The notes: generated by a model not told the origin, from the letters alone. Counted from the stretch's first letter, positions 8,159 through 20,094 are shown. The stretch is 64,000 bases of DNA from Paraglaciecola sp. L3A3 (GCF_009796765.1 NZ_CP047023.1:2959501-3023500); one strand, 5' to 3'. A program made the numbers and translations.

Positions 8159-9562
8159 GTGAAATTTTACATCCCGATATTATTCAGTTTTTCTTTGTAT
8201 GGTTGTATCAATACGCAACAAGTGAACAAAGAAATACAACATTTTCAAATTCCAGAAAATTGGCAACATACTCAACAATTATCAGTCATCGAGAATAATT
8301 GGCTTGCACAATTTCAACAGCCTTTTTTAGAGACCTTTATTAATCAAGCACTGAACTCAAACCAAGCCCTGCTTCAAGCAGCTTACAGCGTTGATATAGC
8401 AAAGCAACAAGTTATACAAAGTGGTGCATCACTTTGGCCTGATTTAGACTTGAGCTTAAATACAAGTAGAAGTAAAACTGCAGCCACTCAAGTAGTCAGT
8501 AATCAACATTCACTTAAATTAGAGTCAAGTTACGAGATAGATATTTGGGGTAAACTCTCTGATAATCAAAAAAATGCTCATTTAAACTATTTGGCAACTA
8601 AAGCCCAACATCAACAACAAAAGCAGGAAATTGTCGGTCAGGTTATCAGTAATGGATTTAACCTGATCATGGCTAATCAGTTGACACACTTGTTCCAACA
8701 AAGAGTCAAAAATGCTCAACAGAGCTTAGATATTATTGAATCAGGCTATCAACAAGGGGTGAATACAGCGTTAGATGTGTATTTATCTAGAAATGAATTA
8801 AATACAGAAACAGCTAATTTAGCATCGCAACAAACAAACTTGTTGCAATCGGCCCGCGTATTAGAACAACTTTTGGGCCGTTACCCTAGCGGTCAAATCG
8901 TTACTGAAATTAATCAACAAAGCTTGCCTCTGCTGACAAATGACATTCCCTTAGGTCTGCCCTCAGAAATAGTTAGCCGTAAACCAGAATTACAGTCTGC
9001 TTGGTATCAGGTGTTAGCGCAAGATGCAGCATTAGCATTTGCCCACAAACAAAGATTTCCAAGTATCAAATTAACCGCTTCTGTTTCGAATACTTCTGAC
9101 GAGTTATCAGATCTTCTCACCACTTCATCTATTGCTTGGTCTTTGTTAGGCGGCATTACCGCACCTCTTTTTAATGCTGGAAATTTAAAAGCCAGTGAAG
9201 AAATTGCTAGATTAAGACTCAAACAACAAGAACAAGCTTACCTTAATACATTATATGGCGCCTTTGCTGAGGTAGAGAACGCTATCAGCAATGAAAAGAA
9301 TTTATTACAAAGATATCACGCGACTTTGGATGCAGAAGAAAATGCATTGGCGGCTGAGAATTTATCTTTTGAGCAATACCAAAAAGGATTGGTGACATAC
9401 ACCACTGTACTTGATGCTCAAAGTCGAGCTTTTAACGCGCAAAGTTCATTAATCCAAATCAAGAATCAATTACTCAATAACAGAGTCAATTTACATCTTG
9501 CCTTAGGCGGCGATTTTAGCCAAAACAATAACAATCAACAGGACGACTCAACCTATGAGTAA
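8159..9562 (+). CDS. Outer-membrane efflux lipoprotein, TolC/NodT family
   Basis: The outer-membrane channel of a tripartite RND pump. The GTG start gives a lipoprotein signal with lipobox LYGC (Cys16). Two repeats of the outer-membrane efflux family follow, with long alpha-hairpins rich in Gln, Ala and Leu. The conserved ending VTYTTVLDAQ is present near residue 420. The size, 467 residues, is normal for NodT-type channels. The stop overlaps the start of the adaptor gene by 8 bases, so the three pump genes form one operon. No dedicated regulator gene is adjacent, and the substrate cannot be read from sequence. Confidence 0.92.
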   Translation: MKFYIPILFSFSLYGCINTQQVNKEIQHFQIPENWQHTQQLSVIENNWLAQFQQPFLETFINQALNSNQALLQAAYSVDIAKQQVIQSGASLWPDLDLSLNTSRSKTAATQVVSNQHSLKLESSYEIDIWGKLSDNQKNAHLNYLATKAQHQQQKQEIVGQVISNGFNLIMANQLTHLFQQRVKNAQQSLDIIESGYQQGVNTALDVYLSRNELNTETANLASQQTNLLQSARVLEQLLGRYPSGQIVTEINQQSLPLLTNDIPLGLPSEIVSRKPELQSAWYQVLAQDAALAFAHKQRFPSIKLTASVSNTSDELSDLLTTSSIAWSLLGGITAPLFNAGNLKASEEIARLRLKQQEQAYLNTLYGAFAEVENAISNEKNLLQRYHATLDAEENALAAENLSFEQYQKGLVTYTTVLDAQSRAFNAQSSLIQIKNQLLNNRVNLHLALGGDFSQNNNNQQDDSTYE

Positions 9563-10850
9563 TACCAAAAAATGGCTAATTCCACTGATTATTTTAGCAG
9601 TCACTGCCCTTGTAGCTAATTTTATTCTTAATAATCCTCCTGAAAGTCGTCGCGGTGGAAAATCAACAAAACCACAATTAACTGTTGAAGTTGTAAATTT
9701 ACAACCACAACAATATCAAGTCATAGTCGATAGTTACGGTACTGTGCAACCAAAAACACAAAGCGCACTTGTGGCCCAAGTATCAGGTCAAATAAACTAT
9801 GTGAGTCCACAATTTAGAAATGGTGGCTTTTTTAGTAAGGGTGACGTCTTAGTCAAACTCGATCAAAGAGATTACTTGGCAGATAAACAAATTGCCGAAG
9901 CAAGTTTGTTATCTGCTCAACAAAAATTATTAGAAGAAGAAGCTAACTCAAAACAAGCAGAAATTGATTGGCAAAGACTAGGTAATGGGCAACCAGCTAG
10001 TGATTTGGTGCTACGTAAACCGCAATTAGCTGCAGCTAAAGCCAACTTATTGTCAGCAGAAGCACAACTCGCTCGCGCCCAATTAAACCTTGAACGTACA
10101 AAAATTACCGCGCCATATGATGGACGTATCTTGAGCCAATTAGTTGACTTTGGCCAAGTGTTAGCAAATAACAGTAAATTGGCAGAAATTTACTCAACAG
10201 ATTCAGTTGAAATTCGTTTACCTATTAATAATAGTGATATTGACTTGATTAACTTTCCTGAAGAGTTTCGCATCAACAACCCTGAATTACCTTCTATAGA
10301 AGCTAATTTCACTTCTAGTTTAACCAGCAACCAACATTGGGTCGGACAAATTACTCGCACTGAAGCAGCGATAGACGCCAGCTCACAGCAGCTTTACATA
10401 GTTGCACAAATCAAAGACCCATATAATCCAACAATCCATCCAGGTACATCAATTAAAATTGGCCAATATGTCAGCGCTAAAGTACAAGGTAAAACTATCA
10501 ATAATGCCATCGTCATTAACAATAACGCGATTTACCAAGGCAGTTATGTGTACGTAGTGGAAGATGACTTATTAAAACGTCGCGATATTAAAATTCGCTG
10601 GCAGAATAGCCAAAAAACCATTATTGAAGATGGCCTTTCAGCCAATGATGTGTTGGTTACTACTCCTTTAGGCCAAGTCAGTTCAGGTACACCTGTTGCC
10701 ATTTCCGGCAGAGCAAAAAACAATAACTCTGCTACGGACAAAGATGCAAGAATGCGTGAAGCAGCTAAACGTATGGGCATTACCCTAGAAGAATTAAAAC
10801 AACGTCGACAAAGTGGTCAAACACCTAACGGCGCGAAAGGACCACAATAA
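9555..10850 (+). CDS. RND efflux periplasmic adaptor (membrane fusion protein)
   Basis: Links the inner-membrane RND pump to the outer-membrane channel. One N-terminal transmembrane anchor lies at residues 7-26. A lipoyl half-motif, an alpha-hairpin (about 105-185, rich in Ala, Gln and Leu), the second lipoyl half (KITAPYDGRI) and beta-barrel domains follow. The C-terminus is charged and low in complexity, ending RRQSGQTPNGAKGPQ, which is common in this subgroup. It overlaps the channel gene by 8 bases and precedes the permease gene by 43 bases. Confidence 0.92.
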   Translation: MSNTKKWLIPLIILAVTALVANFILNNPPESRRGGKSTKPQLTVEVVNLQPQQYQVIVDSYGTVQPKTQSALVAQVSGQINYVSPQFRNGGFFSKGDVLVKLDQRDYLADKQIAEASLLSAQQKLLEEEANSKQAEIDWQRLGNGQPASDLVLRKPQLAAAKANLLSAEAQLARAQLNLERTKITAPYDGRILSQLVDFGQVLANNSKLAEIYSTDSVEIRLPINNSDIDLINFPEEFRINNPELPSIEANFTSSLTSNQHWVGQITRTEAAIDASSQQLYIVAQIKDPYNPTIHPGTSIKIGQYVSAKVQGKTINNAIVINNNAIYQGSYVYVVEDDLLKRRDIKIRWQNSQKTIIEDGLSANDVLVTTPLGQVSSGTPVAISGRAKNNNSATDKDARMREAAKRMGITLEELKQRRQSGQTPNGAKGPQ

Positions 10851-10893
10851 TGATTACTAGCAGCATTAATAATCACATAAGTAGAGAAATACT

Positions 10894-13800
10894 ATGATTG
10901 CTTGGTTTGCACGAAATCACGTAGCAGCCAATCTGCTGATGATCACAATATTATTGGCCGGTGTTTACAGTCTTACCAGTCGTATTCCTTTAGAAGTATT
11001 CCCCTCTTTTGAATCCGATGTAATTAACGTCAGTGTATCAATTAGAGGTGCGACGCCAGAAGATACAGAGCTTGGGGTGGCAATATTAATTGAAGAAGCC
11101 GTTCAAGATTTGGAGGGCATTGAAAAGATCACTAGTGTCTCTTCTGAAGGCTCGGCTCGGGTGACTATTGAAATAGAATCCGACTACGATGCTAGAGAAA
11201 AATTAGCCGATATAAAATCTCGTGTTGATGCCATTAATACATTCCCCGGCACGGCAGAAAAGCCTGTTATATCCCTTGCACAAAGAATACGTGAAGTAAT
11301 AGCCGTGACAATCGCGGCCGATTATGGCGAAAAAGAAATCAATGAGTTTGCCGAACAAATTCGAGATGACCTGTTACGTATTCCTGGCATCACCCAATTA
11401 GAATTAGCAGGTGTACGTAATTACGAAATTGCCCTAGAAGTTCCCCAACAAAAATTACGTCAATATGGATTAACCTTAGCCGATATTTCCTCAGCAGTAG
11501 CAAGTTCTAGTCAAGACATATCAGCTGGGAATATAAAGACTGATGGAGGCGATGTGTTAATTCGTTCCAAAGGTCAGGCTTATCGTAAGGATGAATTCAG
11601 TAATATTCCTATTCTGACCAATCAAGATGGCTCTATATTACGTCTAAAAGACATTGCCGAAATCAAAGATGACTTTGAAGAAACCCCTATTCGCACTCGT
11701 TTTAACGGTAAACAAGCCGCTTTTATTGATGTCTATCGTATTGGTCAACAAAGTGCAGTAGAAGTGGCAACTAAAGTTAAAGACTACATTCAAGAAAAAC
11801 AAGCCAGTTTGCCATTAGGTTACGAACTCAGTTATTGGGACGACGACTCACAGATTGTTAAAAATCGAATTGCCACTCTAACCGGCAGCGCCATTCAAGG
11901 CGGTATATTAGTATTGTTACTGTTAACCTTATTTTTGCGCCCAGCCATAGCATTATGGGTGTTTATTGGTATACCCGTATCATTTATGGGCGCATTTTTA
12001 GCTATGCCTATCTTTGACGTAACCCTCAATGTGATTAGTTTATTTGGCTTCATACTGGTATTGGGGATAGTGGTCGACGATGCAATAGTTACCGGCGAGA
12101 ACATATACACTCATATGCGAACCGCCGAATCCGGTGAAGAAGCGGCTATTCGAGGTACTCAAGAAGTCGCGACACCTGTGACCTTTGGTATTTTGACCAC
12201 AATAGTGGCATTTTTACCCTTCGCCTTTATGGAAGGTGGCCGTGGTGCTTTATTTGCGCAAATTCCCGTTATCGTTATACCCGTACTCCTATTTTCCTTG
12301 ATAGAGTCTAAATTTGTTTTGCCCTCTCACTTAAAATACTTAAAGTTGCGAGACGAAAAAGAAGAGTCTCGAAATCGCTTACAAATATGGCAACAAAAAT
12401 TCGCTGACGGATTTGAAAAAGCCATATTAGTGTATTACCAACCATTACTAGGTTTATGCTTACGCCACAAATTAGCCACATTATCGCTGTTTATTGGTAC
12501 GTTTGTGATCATTACCACCTTACTGATGAGTGGCTGGACAAAGTTTGTATTTTTTCCTCGTATACCCAGTGAGACAGTAAGAGCCACCTTGACAATGACA
12601 ACGGGTACTACATTTGATGTGACCAATAAGTATATTGTCAAGATGGCAGATAAAGCACATGATCTTAAAGAAAAATATACGGATAAAGAATCAGGCGAAA
12701 GTATCGTATTAAATATTCTGGCCTCAACTGGTGGCCGAGGAGGTTCAGCCAATACTGGCTCGGTCAGATTCGAAATTACCCCTCCAGAAAGTAGAGAATC
12801 CTCTATCACTTCAGCTCAATTAGTCCAAGAATGGCGAGGCTTAATTGGTGAAATCCCCGGTGCAGAAAGTGTGACTTTTAGGGCCGAAATAGGCCGTTCC
12901 TCAGATCCTATAGACGTACAATTAATTGGCAATTCGCAAAGCACTTTGCAAGAAGTAGCCGATCAAATAAAACAACATTTAAGCACCTACCCTACTGTAT
13001 TTGATATTGCTGATAGTATGTCTGACGGTAAGGAAGAACTACAGATTGAGCTCACTCAGCAAGGTAATGCTTTAGGTCTAACTAGAGTTAATATTTCTAA
13101 TCAAGTGAGAAACGCCTTTTTTGGCAGCCAAGTACAGCGTATCCAAAGAGGACGAGATGATGTGCGGGTAATGGTGCGATTACCGATAGAAGAAAGGCAT
13201 TCTATTTCTGATCTACAAAATATACTGATTAAACTGCCTAGTGGTGGCACAGTACCATTGGCCCATGTGGCGACACTGACACCAGGAAAAAGTCCCTCAC
13301 AAATTAGACGTATTGACCGTTTCCGTACAGTGAGTGTTACCGCCGACATTGAAAAAGACAAAACTAATATGACAGTGCTGCAAGCAGAACTAACAGATTA
13401 CGTTGATGAGCTAGTTAATCAATACCCTGGTGTCAGTTATAAACTTGAAGGCGAAGCTCGTGAACAAAGAGAATCTTTCGCATCTTTGTCAATTGGCTTG
13501 TTGATGGTTTTCTTTGCCATTTATGGCCTGCTCGCCATTCCGTTTAAGTCTTATGTGCAACCATTGATTGTGATGAGTGTTATTCCATTTAGCATGATAG
13601 GCGCTGTTATTGGCCATTGGATAATGGGCATGGATTTAACCATAATGAGTGTATTAGGCATGTTGGCTCTAGTCGGCGTGGTTGTAAACGATTCACTGGT
13701 CTTAGTTGATTTTATCAATAAGAAGCGACTTGAAGGTAGCAGTTTAATTGAAGCGGTACTTACGGCTGGGGCATCTAGATTTAGACCTATAATGTTGACC

Positions 13801-14016
13801 AGTTTAACTACCTTTTTTGGACTTATGCCCTTGTTATTTGAAAAATCAACTCAGGCACAATTCTTAATTCCTATGGCAGTATCTTTAGGTTTTGGTATTT
13901 TATTTGCTACTTTTATCACCTTAATTTTAGTACCAATCAATTATTTATTGGTGGAAAAACTAAAAGGTAATAAAGCTAACAGTACAATTTCATCTAGCCC
14001 AGCGACCGCAGCTTAA
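10894..14016 (+). CDS. RND efflux pump, inner-membrane permease
   Basis: A proton-driven exporter of the AcrB type, 1040 residues. It has 12 predicted transmembrane segments, with two large periplasmic loops after TM1 and TM7. TM4 carries the paired aspartates of the proton relay (Asp395 and Asp396 in VVDDAIVTGEN). In TM10 the sequence is VVNDSLVLVDF, so the lysine found at AcrB position 940 is replaced by Asn. This is shared by a clade of AcrB-like pumps and suggests a somewhat different relay. It is the last gene of the channel-adaptor-permease operon and converges on fadH with only 19 bases between the stops. The substrate range is unknown. Confidence 0.93.
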   Translation: MIAWFARNHVAANLLMITILLAGVYSLTSRIPLEVFPSFESDVINVSVSIRGATPEDTELGVAILIEEAVQDLEGIEKITSVSSEGSARVTIEIESDYDAREKLADIKSRVDAINTFPGTAEKPVISLAQRIREVIAVTIAADYGEKEINEFAEQIRDDLLRIPGITQLELAGVRNYEIALEVPQQKLRQYGLTLADISSAVASSSQDISAGNIKTDGGDVLIRSKGQAYRKDEFSNIPILTNQDGSILRLKDIAEIKDDFEETPIRTRFNGKQAAFIDVYRIGQQSAVEVATKVKDYIQEKQASLPLGYELSYWDDDSQIVKNRIATLTGSAIQGGILVLLLLTLFLRPAIALWVFIGIPVSFMGAFLAMPIFDVTLNVISLFGFILVLGIVVDDAIVTGENIYTHMRTAESGEEAAIRGTQEVATPVTFGILTTIVAFLPFAFMEGGRGALFAQIPVIVIPVLLFSLIESKFVLPSHLKYLKLRDEKEESRNRLQIWQQKFADGFEKAILVYYQPLLGLCLRHKLATLSLFIGTFVIITTLLMSGWTKFVFFPRIPSETVRATLTMTTGTTFDVTNKYIVKMADKAHDLKEKYTDKESGESIVLNILASTGGRGGSANTGSVRFEITPPESRESSITSAQLVQEWRGLIGEIPGAESVTFRAEIGRSSDPIDVQLIGNSQSTLQEVADQIKQHLSTYPTVFDIADSMSDGKEELQIELTQQGNALGLTRVNISNQVRNAFFGSQVQRIQRGRDDVRVMVRLPIEERHSISDLQNILIKLPSGGTVPLAHVATLTPGKSPSQIRRIDRFRTVSVTADIEKDKTNMTVLQAELTDYVDELVNQYPGVSYKLEGEAREQRESFASLSIGLLMVFFAIYGLLAIPFKSYVQPLIVMSVIPFSMIGAVIGHWIMGMDLTIMSVLGMLALVGVVVNDSLVLVDFINKKRLEGSSLIEAVLTAGASRFRPIMLTSLTTFFGLMPLLFEKSTQAQFLIPMAVSLGFGILFATFITLILVPINYLLVEKLKGNKANSTISSSPATAA

Positions 14017-14035
14017 TTCCTAAGGTCAATTAAAA

Positions 14036-16081
<2,046 letters not shown>

Positions 16082-16087
16082 TTAGCT

Positions 16088-16104
16088 ATCTAGTCAGACC
16101 AGTC
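16088..16104. promoter_or_regulatory. Candidate FadR operator upstream of fadH
   Basis: The 17 bases ATCTAGTCAGACCAGTC match the gammaproteobacterial FadR operator (AACTGGTCNGACCWGTT) at 13 of 16 informative positions, including the core GTCNGACC. The site lies 25 bases upstream of the fadH ATG, where binding would repress it. Acyl-CoA-relieved repression is the known FadR mode, and its use here is inferred. Confidence 0.5.
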
Positions 16105-16219
16105 TATATTCTTTTAGTTAGATTTAAAAGTTACAAAGAATTACATTTGCAAATACCCTATTAGCTCAATTTTAGATAGGATGCATTATTATTAATTAAT
16201 AAAGTGTGATAATTCTTTT

Positions 16220-18079
16220 ATGTCATCTGGAAAAAGTTGGACGAAATCTTTATTCGTCGGAATTTGGACTGCTTTAAACTTCAGTCGTAAATTATTTTTT
16301 AATCTTATTTTTATTGGGATCATCATCGTAATTATTTCAGTTGCGAGTAAAGATGGTAACAAAATTACAGTGCCACAAGGTTCAGCTTTAGTTTTAAAAC
16401 TAAAGGGTGATTTAGTTATCGAAAAACAAGCAATCGATCCCTTCGAAGAATTTATTAGCGAAGCACTTGAGCAAGATTCTGAAAATCCTGAAGTACTATT
16501 ACAAGACGTATTACATACTTTACACAATGCCAAACAAGATCGCCGTATCAAAGCCTTAGTCTTAGACTTACACGGTTTAGGTGGTGCAGGTTTAGATAAA
16601 TTAGAACAAATTGCGGTTGCCCTTGATGACTTTAAAGAAAGTGAAAAACCTATTTATGCGATTGGCGATTATTATAGTCAGAACCAATATTATCTAGCCA
16701 GTCATGCAGACCATTTATACCTAAATCCTATGGGCTTTATGTTGTTTGAAGGATATGGTCGTTTCGGAACTTATTTTAAATCTGCTATCGAAAATCTTAA
16801 GGCTCAGACTCACGTTTTTAAAGTGGGTACTTATAAATCGGCTGTCGAACCTTATATTCGTGATGACATGTCTGATGCTGCTAAAGAGGCGAATAAAGCT
16901 TGGTTAACTGCTATGTGGCAACAATACAAAGCTGAAGTAGCTGAAGCTCGGGGTTTAGACGTATCAAACTTTGATGAGAACCTTGATACTTTTTTAGAAA
17001 AATTTGAACAAGTTGATGGCGACTTCGCAAAATATGCGCTGCAATACGGCTGGGTTGACGGTCTAAAAACCCGTGAAGAAGCCCTGCAAGAAATTGTTTC
17101 AATAGTTGGTAGTAACAAAGACAATACCGGCTTTAACGCCATTTCTTATAAAAATTATTTACAAGTCATCAGTAACCCCTTCCCTTTTGAACCTCAAGAT
17201 GTGAAAAAAGTTGGCATTATTGTAGCAAAAGGCACCATATTAAATGGCACCAAAAAACCAGGCACAATTGGTGGCGATAGTACGGCTCAATTACTTAGAA
17301 AGGCACGCCTAGATGACTCAATAAAATCTGTCGTTTTATATGTTGATTCTCCTGGAGGTAGCGCATTTGCTTCTGAAGTTATTCGACAAGAAGTCGAAAA
17401 CTTACAGAACTCCGGCAAACCAGTAGTTGCTGTAATGAGTACTTACGCGGCATCAGGTGGTTATTGGATTTCAGCAGGAGCAGACAAGATCATTGCAGCA
17501 CCAAGTACCATTACTGGCTCCATAGGTATATTCGGTATGTTCCTGACGTTTGAAAACACTTTAGATTATCTGGGTATTCATACTGATGGGGTTGGCACCA
17601 CAGAGTTTGCTGGCATGGGGGTAACTCGTAGCCTAAATCCTAAAATGGGCCAAATCATGCAGCGTGGTATTGAACATGGTTACGATAAATTTATTACCCT
17701 AGTTGCGAACAATCGTAATATGACTAAAGAACAAGTCGATCAAATAGCTCAAGGCCGTGTATGGATTGGTAGCACAGCAAAAGAAATTGGTTTGGTAGAC
17801 GAGTTAGGATATTTACAAGATGGTATCCAAGCCGCTGCTGATTTTGCTAATTTAACTGAATATGATACTCAATATATCCAACGTGATTTGTCTAAAAGTG
17901 AGCTGTTTTGGCGGGAGTTATTCCAAAAAACAGCGGTTAGCTTAGACGGCGCATTTAAATCTGATACTAGCTATACCTTAATTAGTCTGGTCAAAGAAAT
18001 AACAGCGGATATTGAAGCTATGGTAGAACTTAACGACCCTAAAGGTGTATACGCTTACTGCTTGCCTTGTGAGTTGTAA
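16220..18079 (+). CDS. sppA: Signal peptide peptidase SppA, long form
   Basis: A membrane serine protease that degrades cleaved signal peptides. One N-terminal transmembrane anchor lies at about residues 27-47. Two tandem S49 domains follow. The general base is Lys206 in VGTYKSAVEPY and the nucleophile is Ser412 in YAASGGYW, close to the E. coli pair Lys209/Ser409. At 619 residues this is the 67-kDa type, not the short archaeal or Gram-positive type. The gene stands alone, followed by a clear terminator, and is divergent from fadH. Confidence 0.95.
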   Translation: MSSGKSWTKSLFVGIWTALNFSRKLFFNLIFIGIIIVIISVASKDGNKITVPQGSALVLKLKGDLVIEKQAIDPFEEFISEALEQDSENPEVLLQDVLHTLHNAKQDRRIKALVLDLHGLGGAGLDKLEQIAVALDDFKESEKPIYAIGDYYSQNQYYLASHADHLYLNPMGFMLFEGYGRFGTYFKSAIENLKAQTHVFKVGTYKSAVEPYIRDDMSDAAKEANKAWLTAMWQQYKAEVAEARGLDVSNFDENLDTFLEKFEQVDGDFAKYALQYGWVDGLKTREEALQEIVSIVGSNKDNTGFNAISYKNYLQVISNPFPFEPQDVKKVGIIVAKGTILNGTKKPGTIGGDSTAQLLRKARLDDSIKSVVLYVDSPGGSAFASEVIRQEVENLQNSGKPVVAVMSTYAASGGYWISAGADKIIAAPSTITGSIGIFGMFLTFENTLDYLGIHTDGVGTTEFAGMGVTRSLNPKMGQIMQRGIEHGYDKFITLVANNRNMTKEQVDQIAQGRVWIGSTAKEIGLVDELGYLQDGIQAAADFANLTEYDTQYIQRDLSKSELFWRELFQKTAVSLDGAFKSDTSYTLISLVKEITADIEAMVELNDPKGVYAYCLPCEL

Positions 18080-18117
18080 TTAAATAAACAGATTTCAAGT
18101 TTGATAACAATAAACTT

Positions 18118-18155
18118 AAAAGCCTACTATTTTTGATTAAGCAGTAGGCTTTTTG
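18118..18155 (+). terminator. Rho-independent terminator after sppA
   Basis: An 11-bp perfect stem AAAAGCCTACT (18118-18128) with AGTAGGCTTTT (18143-18153), followed by more T residues. Confidence 0.9.
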
Positions 18156-18207
18156 TTGCCAGATTTGTTAGCTTAAATTTTCAACTTGATATTAAATTGC
18201 TGAGCTT

Positions 18208-18918
18208 ATGAAAAACACCCCATCACAATTAACTAAGATCATTATTTCTATCTTGGTATTTTTCTCAATTTGTCAGTCCGTATACGCACAAGCACCAGAC
18301 CCAACTCGTTTTGAACAATCGATCCAAAAGTTTGAAAATCAAGATGCTATAAAAATGCCTCCCAAAGGTGCCATAGTATTGACAGGTAGTTCCAGTATTA
18401 AGATGTGGAATAACAAGGTCCATGCTGATTTAGCACCTTTAACTGTTATTTCTCGTGGCTTTGGCGGTAGCAACATGAATGACTTACTGCACTATATCGA
18501 CCGCGTAGCGATTAAATATCAACCTAGAGCTATATTGATTTATGAAGGCGATAATGACACAGCTTTATCACCACCTATTCCTAAAGCTAAAATTTTAAGC
18601 CAACTGAAACAAGTTATTAGTAAAGTCCGCAGTACATTACCGGATACCCGTTTTTACCTACTGTCAGTTAAACCTAGCATATTACGTCATTCATTGTGGC
18701 CATTGGCGGTGGATGTTAGTCGAGGATTTAAAGCCATAGCTGATACAGACCCTCTTATATATTACGTAGATGTGGCCACTCCACTGCTGCAACCAGAAGG
18801 CGAGGTAATGGATGATATTTTTATCAAAGATAATCTGCATTTAAACAACAAAGGTTATCAAATTTGGGGACAAACAATCAAAGCGGCTTTGATGCCAATA
18901 GAAGCACAATATGAATAA
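18208..18918 (+). CDS. Exported SGNH/GDSL-family hydrolase
   Basis: A lipase/acylhydrolase fold protein exported by a signal peptide (residues 1-28, ending VYAQA). Block I is LTGSSSIKMW with nucleophile Ser61, the block II Gly lies in RGFGGSNMND, block III is YEGDND, and block V is KDNLHLN with Asp208 and His211. All catalytic elements are present. The substrate could be an ester on a polysaccharide, lipid or peptidoglycan, and cannot be fixed by sequence. It is convergent with a sugar dehydrogenase gene across an unusual inverted repeat. Confidence 0.85.
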   Translation: MKNTPSQLTKIIISILVFFSICQSVYAQAPDPTRFEQSIQKFENQDAIKMPPKGAIVLTGSSSIKMWNNKVHADLAPLTVISRGFGGSNMNDLLHYIDRVAIKYQPRAILIYEGDNDTALSPPIPKAKILSQLKQVISKVRSTLPDTRFYLLSVKPSILRHSLWPLAVDVSRGFKAIADTDPLIYYVDVATPLLQPEGEVMDDIFIKDNLHLNNKGYQIWGQTIKAALMPIEAQYE

Positions 18919-18919
18919 G

Positions 18920-19002
18920 TAACCTGAATACTGGATAAGCCGAACCTCTCGATAACGCTCTTTTTGTGCCTAGCGGCGTTGGATTGTCCAGTATTCAGGT
19001 TA
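18920..19002. repeat. Perfect 16-bp inverted repeat enclosing a dispersed repeat core
   Basis: TAACCTGAATACTGGA (18920-18935) and its exact complement (18987-19002) flank a 51-base core. The right arm includes the stop codon of the downstream minus-strand gene. The core, read on the minus strand, is a diverged copy of 55386-55441, with shared blocks AATCCAACGC, GCTAGGC and CAAAAAGAGCGTTATCGAG. The arms could act as a bidirectional terminator stem for the two convergent genes. The core appears to be a small dispersed element. Both statements about function are inference. Confidence 0.7.
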
Positions 19003-20094
19003 GTTAACTACTTTCATTATTTTACCTGTAGCAAAGTCGGTAAAATACAATTCCCCTGTGTTATCTAAAGCAAAAGATGAAATAAATATATTAGTATCTA
19101 CCTCAAGTTGATTGTCGCCAAAAGAGGGATAATTTACAGACCATATCTTGCCGCTAATATAATCAGCATAAACATACCGATTAACTAGCGATTTAACACT
19201 GCCTTTACTGTAAACCACACCACCTGTAATCGATTGACCATCATCTCGACCATAAGTAAGCAAAGGCGGCTCAAATTGGCTTTTGTCACAGCTCTGTTTT
19301 TTATCTTTAAAACATTTGTTACCTTCCATGATTTTCCAACCATAGTTTTTGCCTTTATGAATAATATTCACTTCTTCTAATTCATTTTGTCCTACATCGG
19401 CAAGTATCAAACTGTCACCATAAAAAGTAAAACGCCAAGGGTTACGGATACCGTAAGCCCATATTTCATCTAGTGAGCCTTTATCATTAATAAATGGGTT
19501 ATCTGAGGGAATTTGGTACGGCACATTGTCTGGCGTATTAATATCAAGGCGTAACATAGTTCCCAATAAAGTTTGTCGGTTTTGCCCATGACCTTTAGGA
19601 TCGCCACCAGAGCCGCCATCTCCCATTCCAACATAAAGATAACCATCAGGGCCAAATGCCAGCTGCCCGGCATTATGATTACCATACGGTTGTTCAACCT
19701 CTAAGATTACCTTTTCATTATCAAGTGAACCTTTGTGTTCAAGTAAGGTAAGTCTAAAACGAGATATCCGTGTTCTACGCTTACCTTCCTTAGGATTATA
19801 ATTAACAAATAAATAACCATTACTTTTAAAGTCAGGGTGTAAGGTAAGACCTAATAGGCCCATCTCACTTTTAGTCCGCACATCAAAGGTGTAGATTGTA
19901 TTGTGTGACTGATCTTCAAGGTTAGCCAGTAACAAGCCTCCATTCTTTTCAGCAATCAATAACTCCTGTTTACTATCAGGTAAAAATAACAGGTCAGTAG
20001 GCTGTTCTATTTCAGTTAAAACAGATTGCAATTCAAAACCATAGGAAAATCTTGAGCAACAAATCAACAATGCACAGGCAAATAGTTTTTTCAT
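19000..20094 (-). CDS. PQQ-dependent sugar dehydrogenase family protein
   Basis: A six-bladed propeller of the glucose/sorbosone dehydrogenase family, similar to periplasmic aldose dehydrogenase YliI. The signal peptide is MKKLFACALLICCSRFSYG. Family landmarks include GNHNAGQLAFGPDGYLYVG followed by GDGGSGGDP, and YGIRNPWR. I chose ATG at 20094, which starts the signal peptide directly. A GTG at 20109 would add five residues, and neither has a strong ribosome site. It probably oxidises aldoses in the periplasm with PQQ. No PQQ biosynthesis gene is in the window. Confidence 0.87.
   Translation of the reverse strand: MKKLFACALLICCSRFSYGFELQSVLTEIEQPTDLLFLPDSKQELLIAEKNGGLLLANLEDQSHNTIYTFDVRTKSEMGLLGLTLHPDFKSNGYLFVNYNPKEGKRRTRISRFRLTLLEHKGSLDNEKVILEVEQPYGNHNAGQLAFGPDGYLYVGMGDGGSGGDPKGHGQNRQTLLGTMLRLDINTPDNVPYQIPSDNPFINDKGSLDEIWAYGIRNPWRFTFYGDSLILADVGQNELEEVNIIHKGKNYGWKIMEGNKCFKDKKQSCDKSQFEPPLLTYGRDDGQSITGGVVYSKGSVKSLVNRYVYADYISGKIWSVNYPSFGDNQLEVDTNIFISSFALDNTGELYFTDFATGKIMKVVN

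Noticed and set aside
12435..12809. 124-residue antisense frame within the RND permease
   Set aside because: It lies wholly opposite a clear family gene; codon pattern explains the open frame.
18118..18155. Stem as part of the repeat family at 18920
   Set aside because: Sequence is unrelated and it has a normal stem plus T tract, so it is an ordinary terminator.
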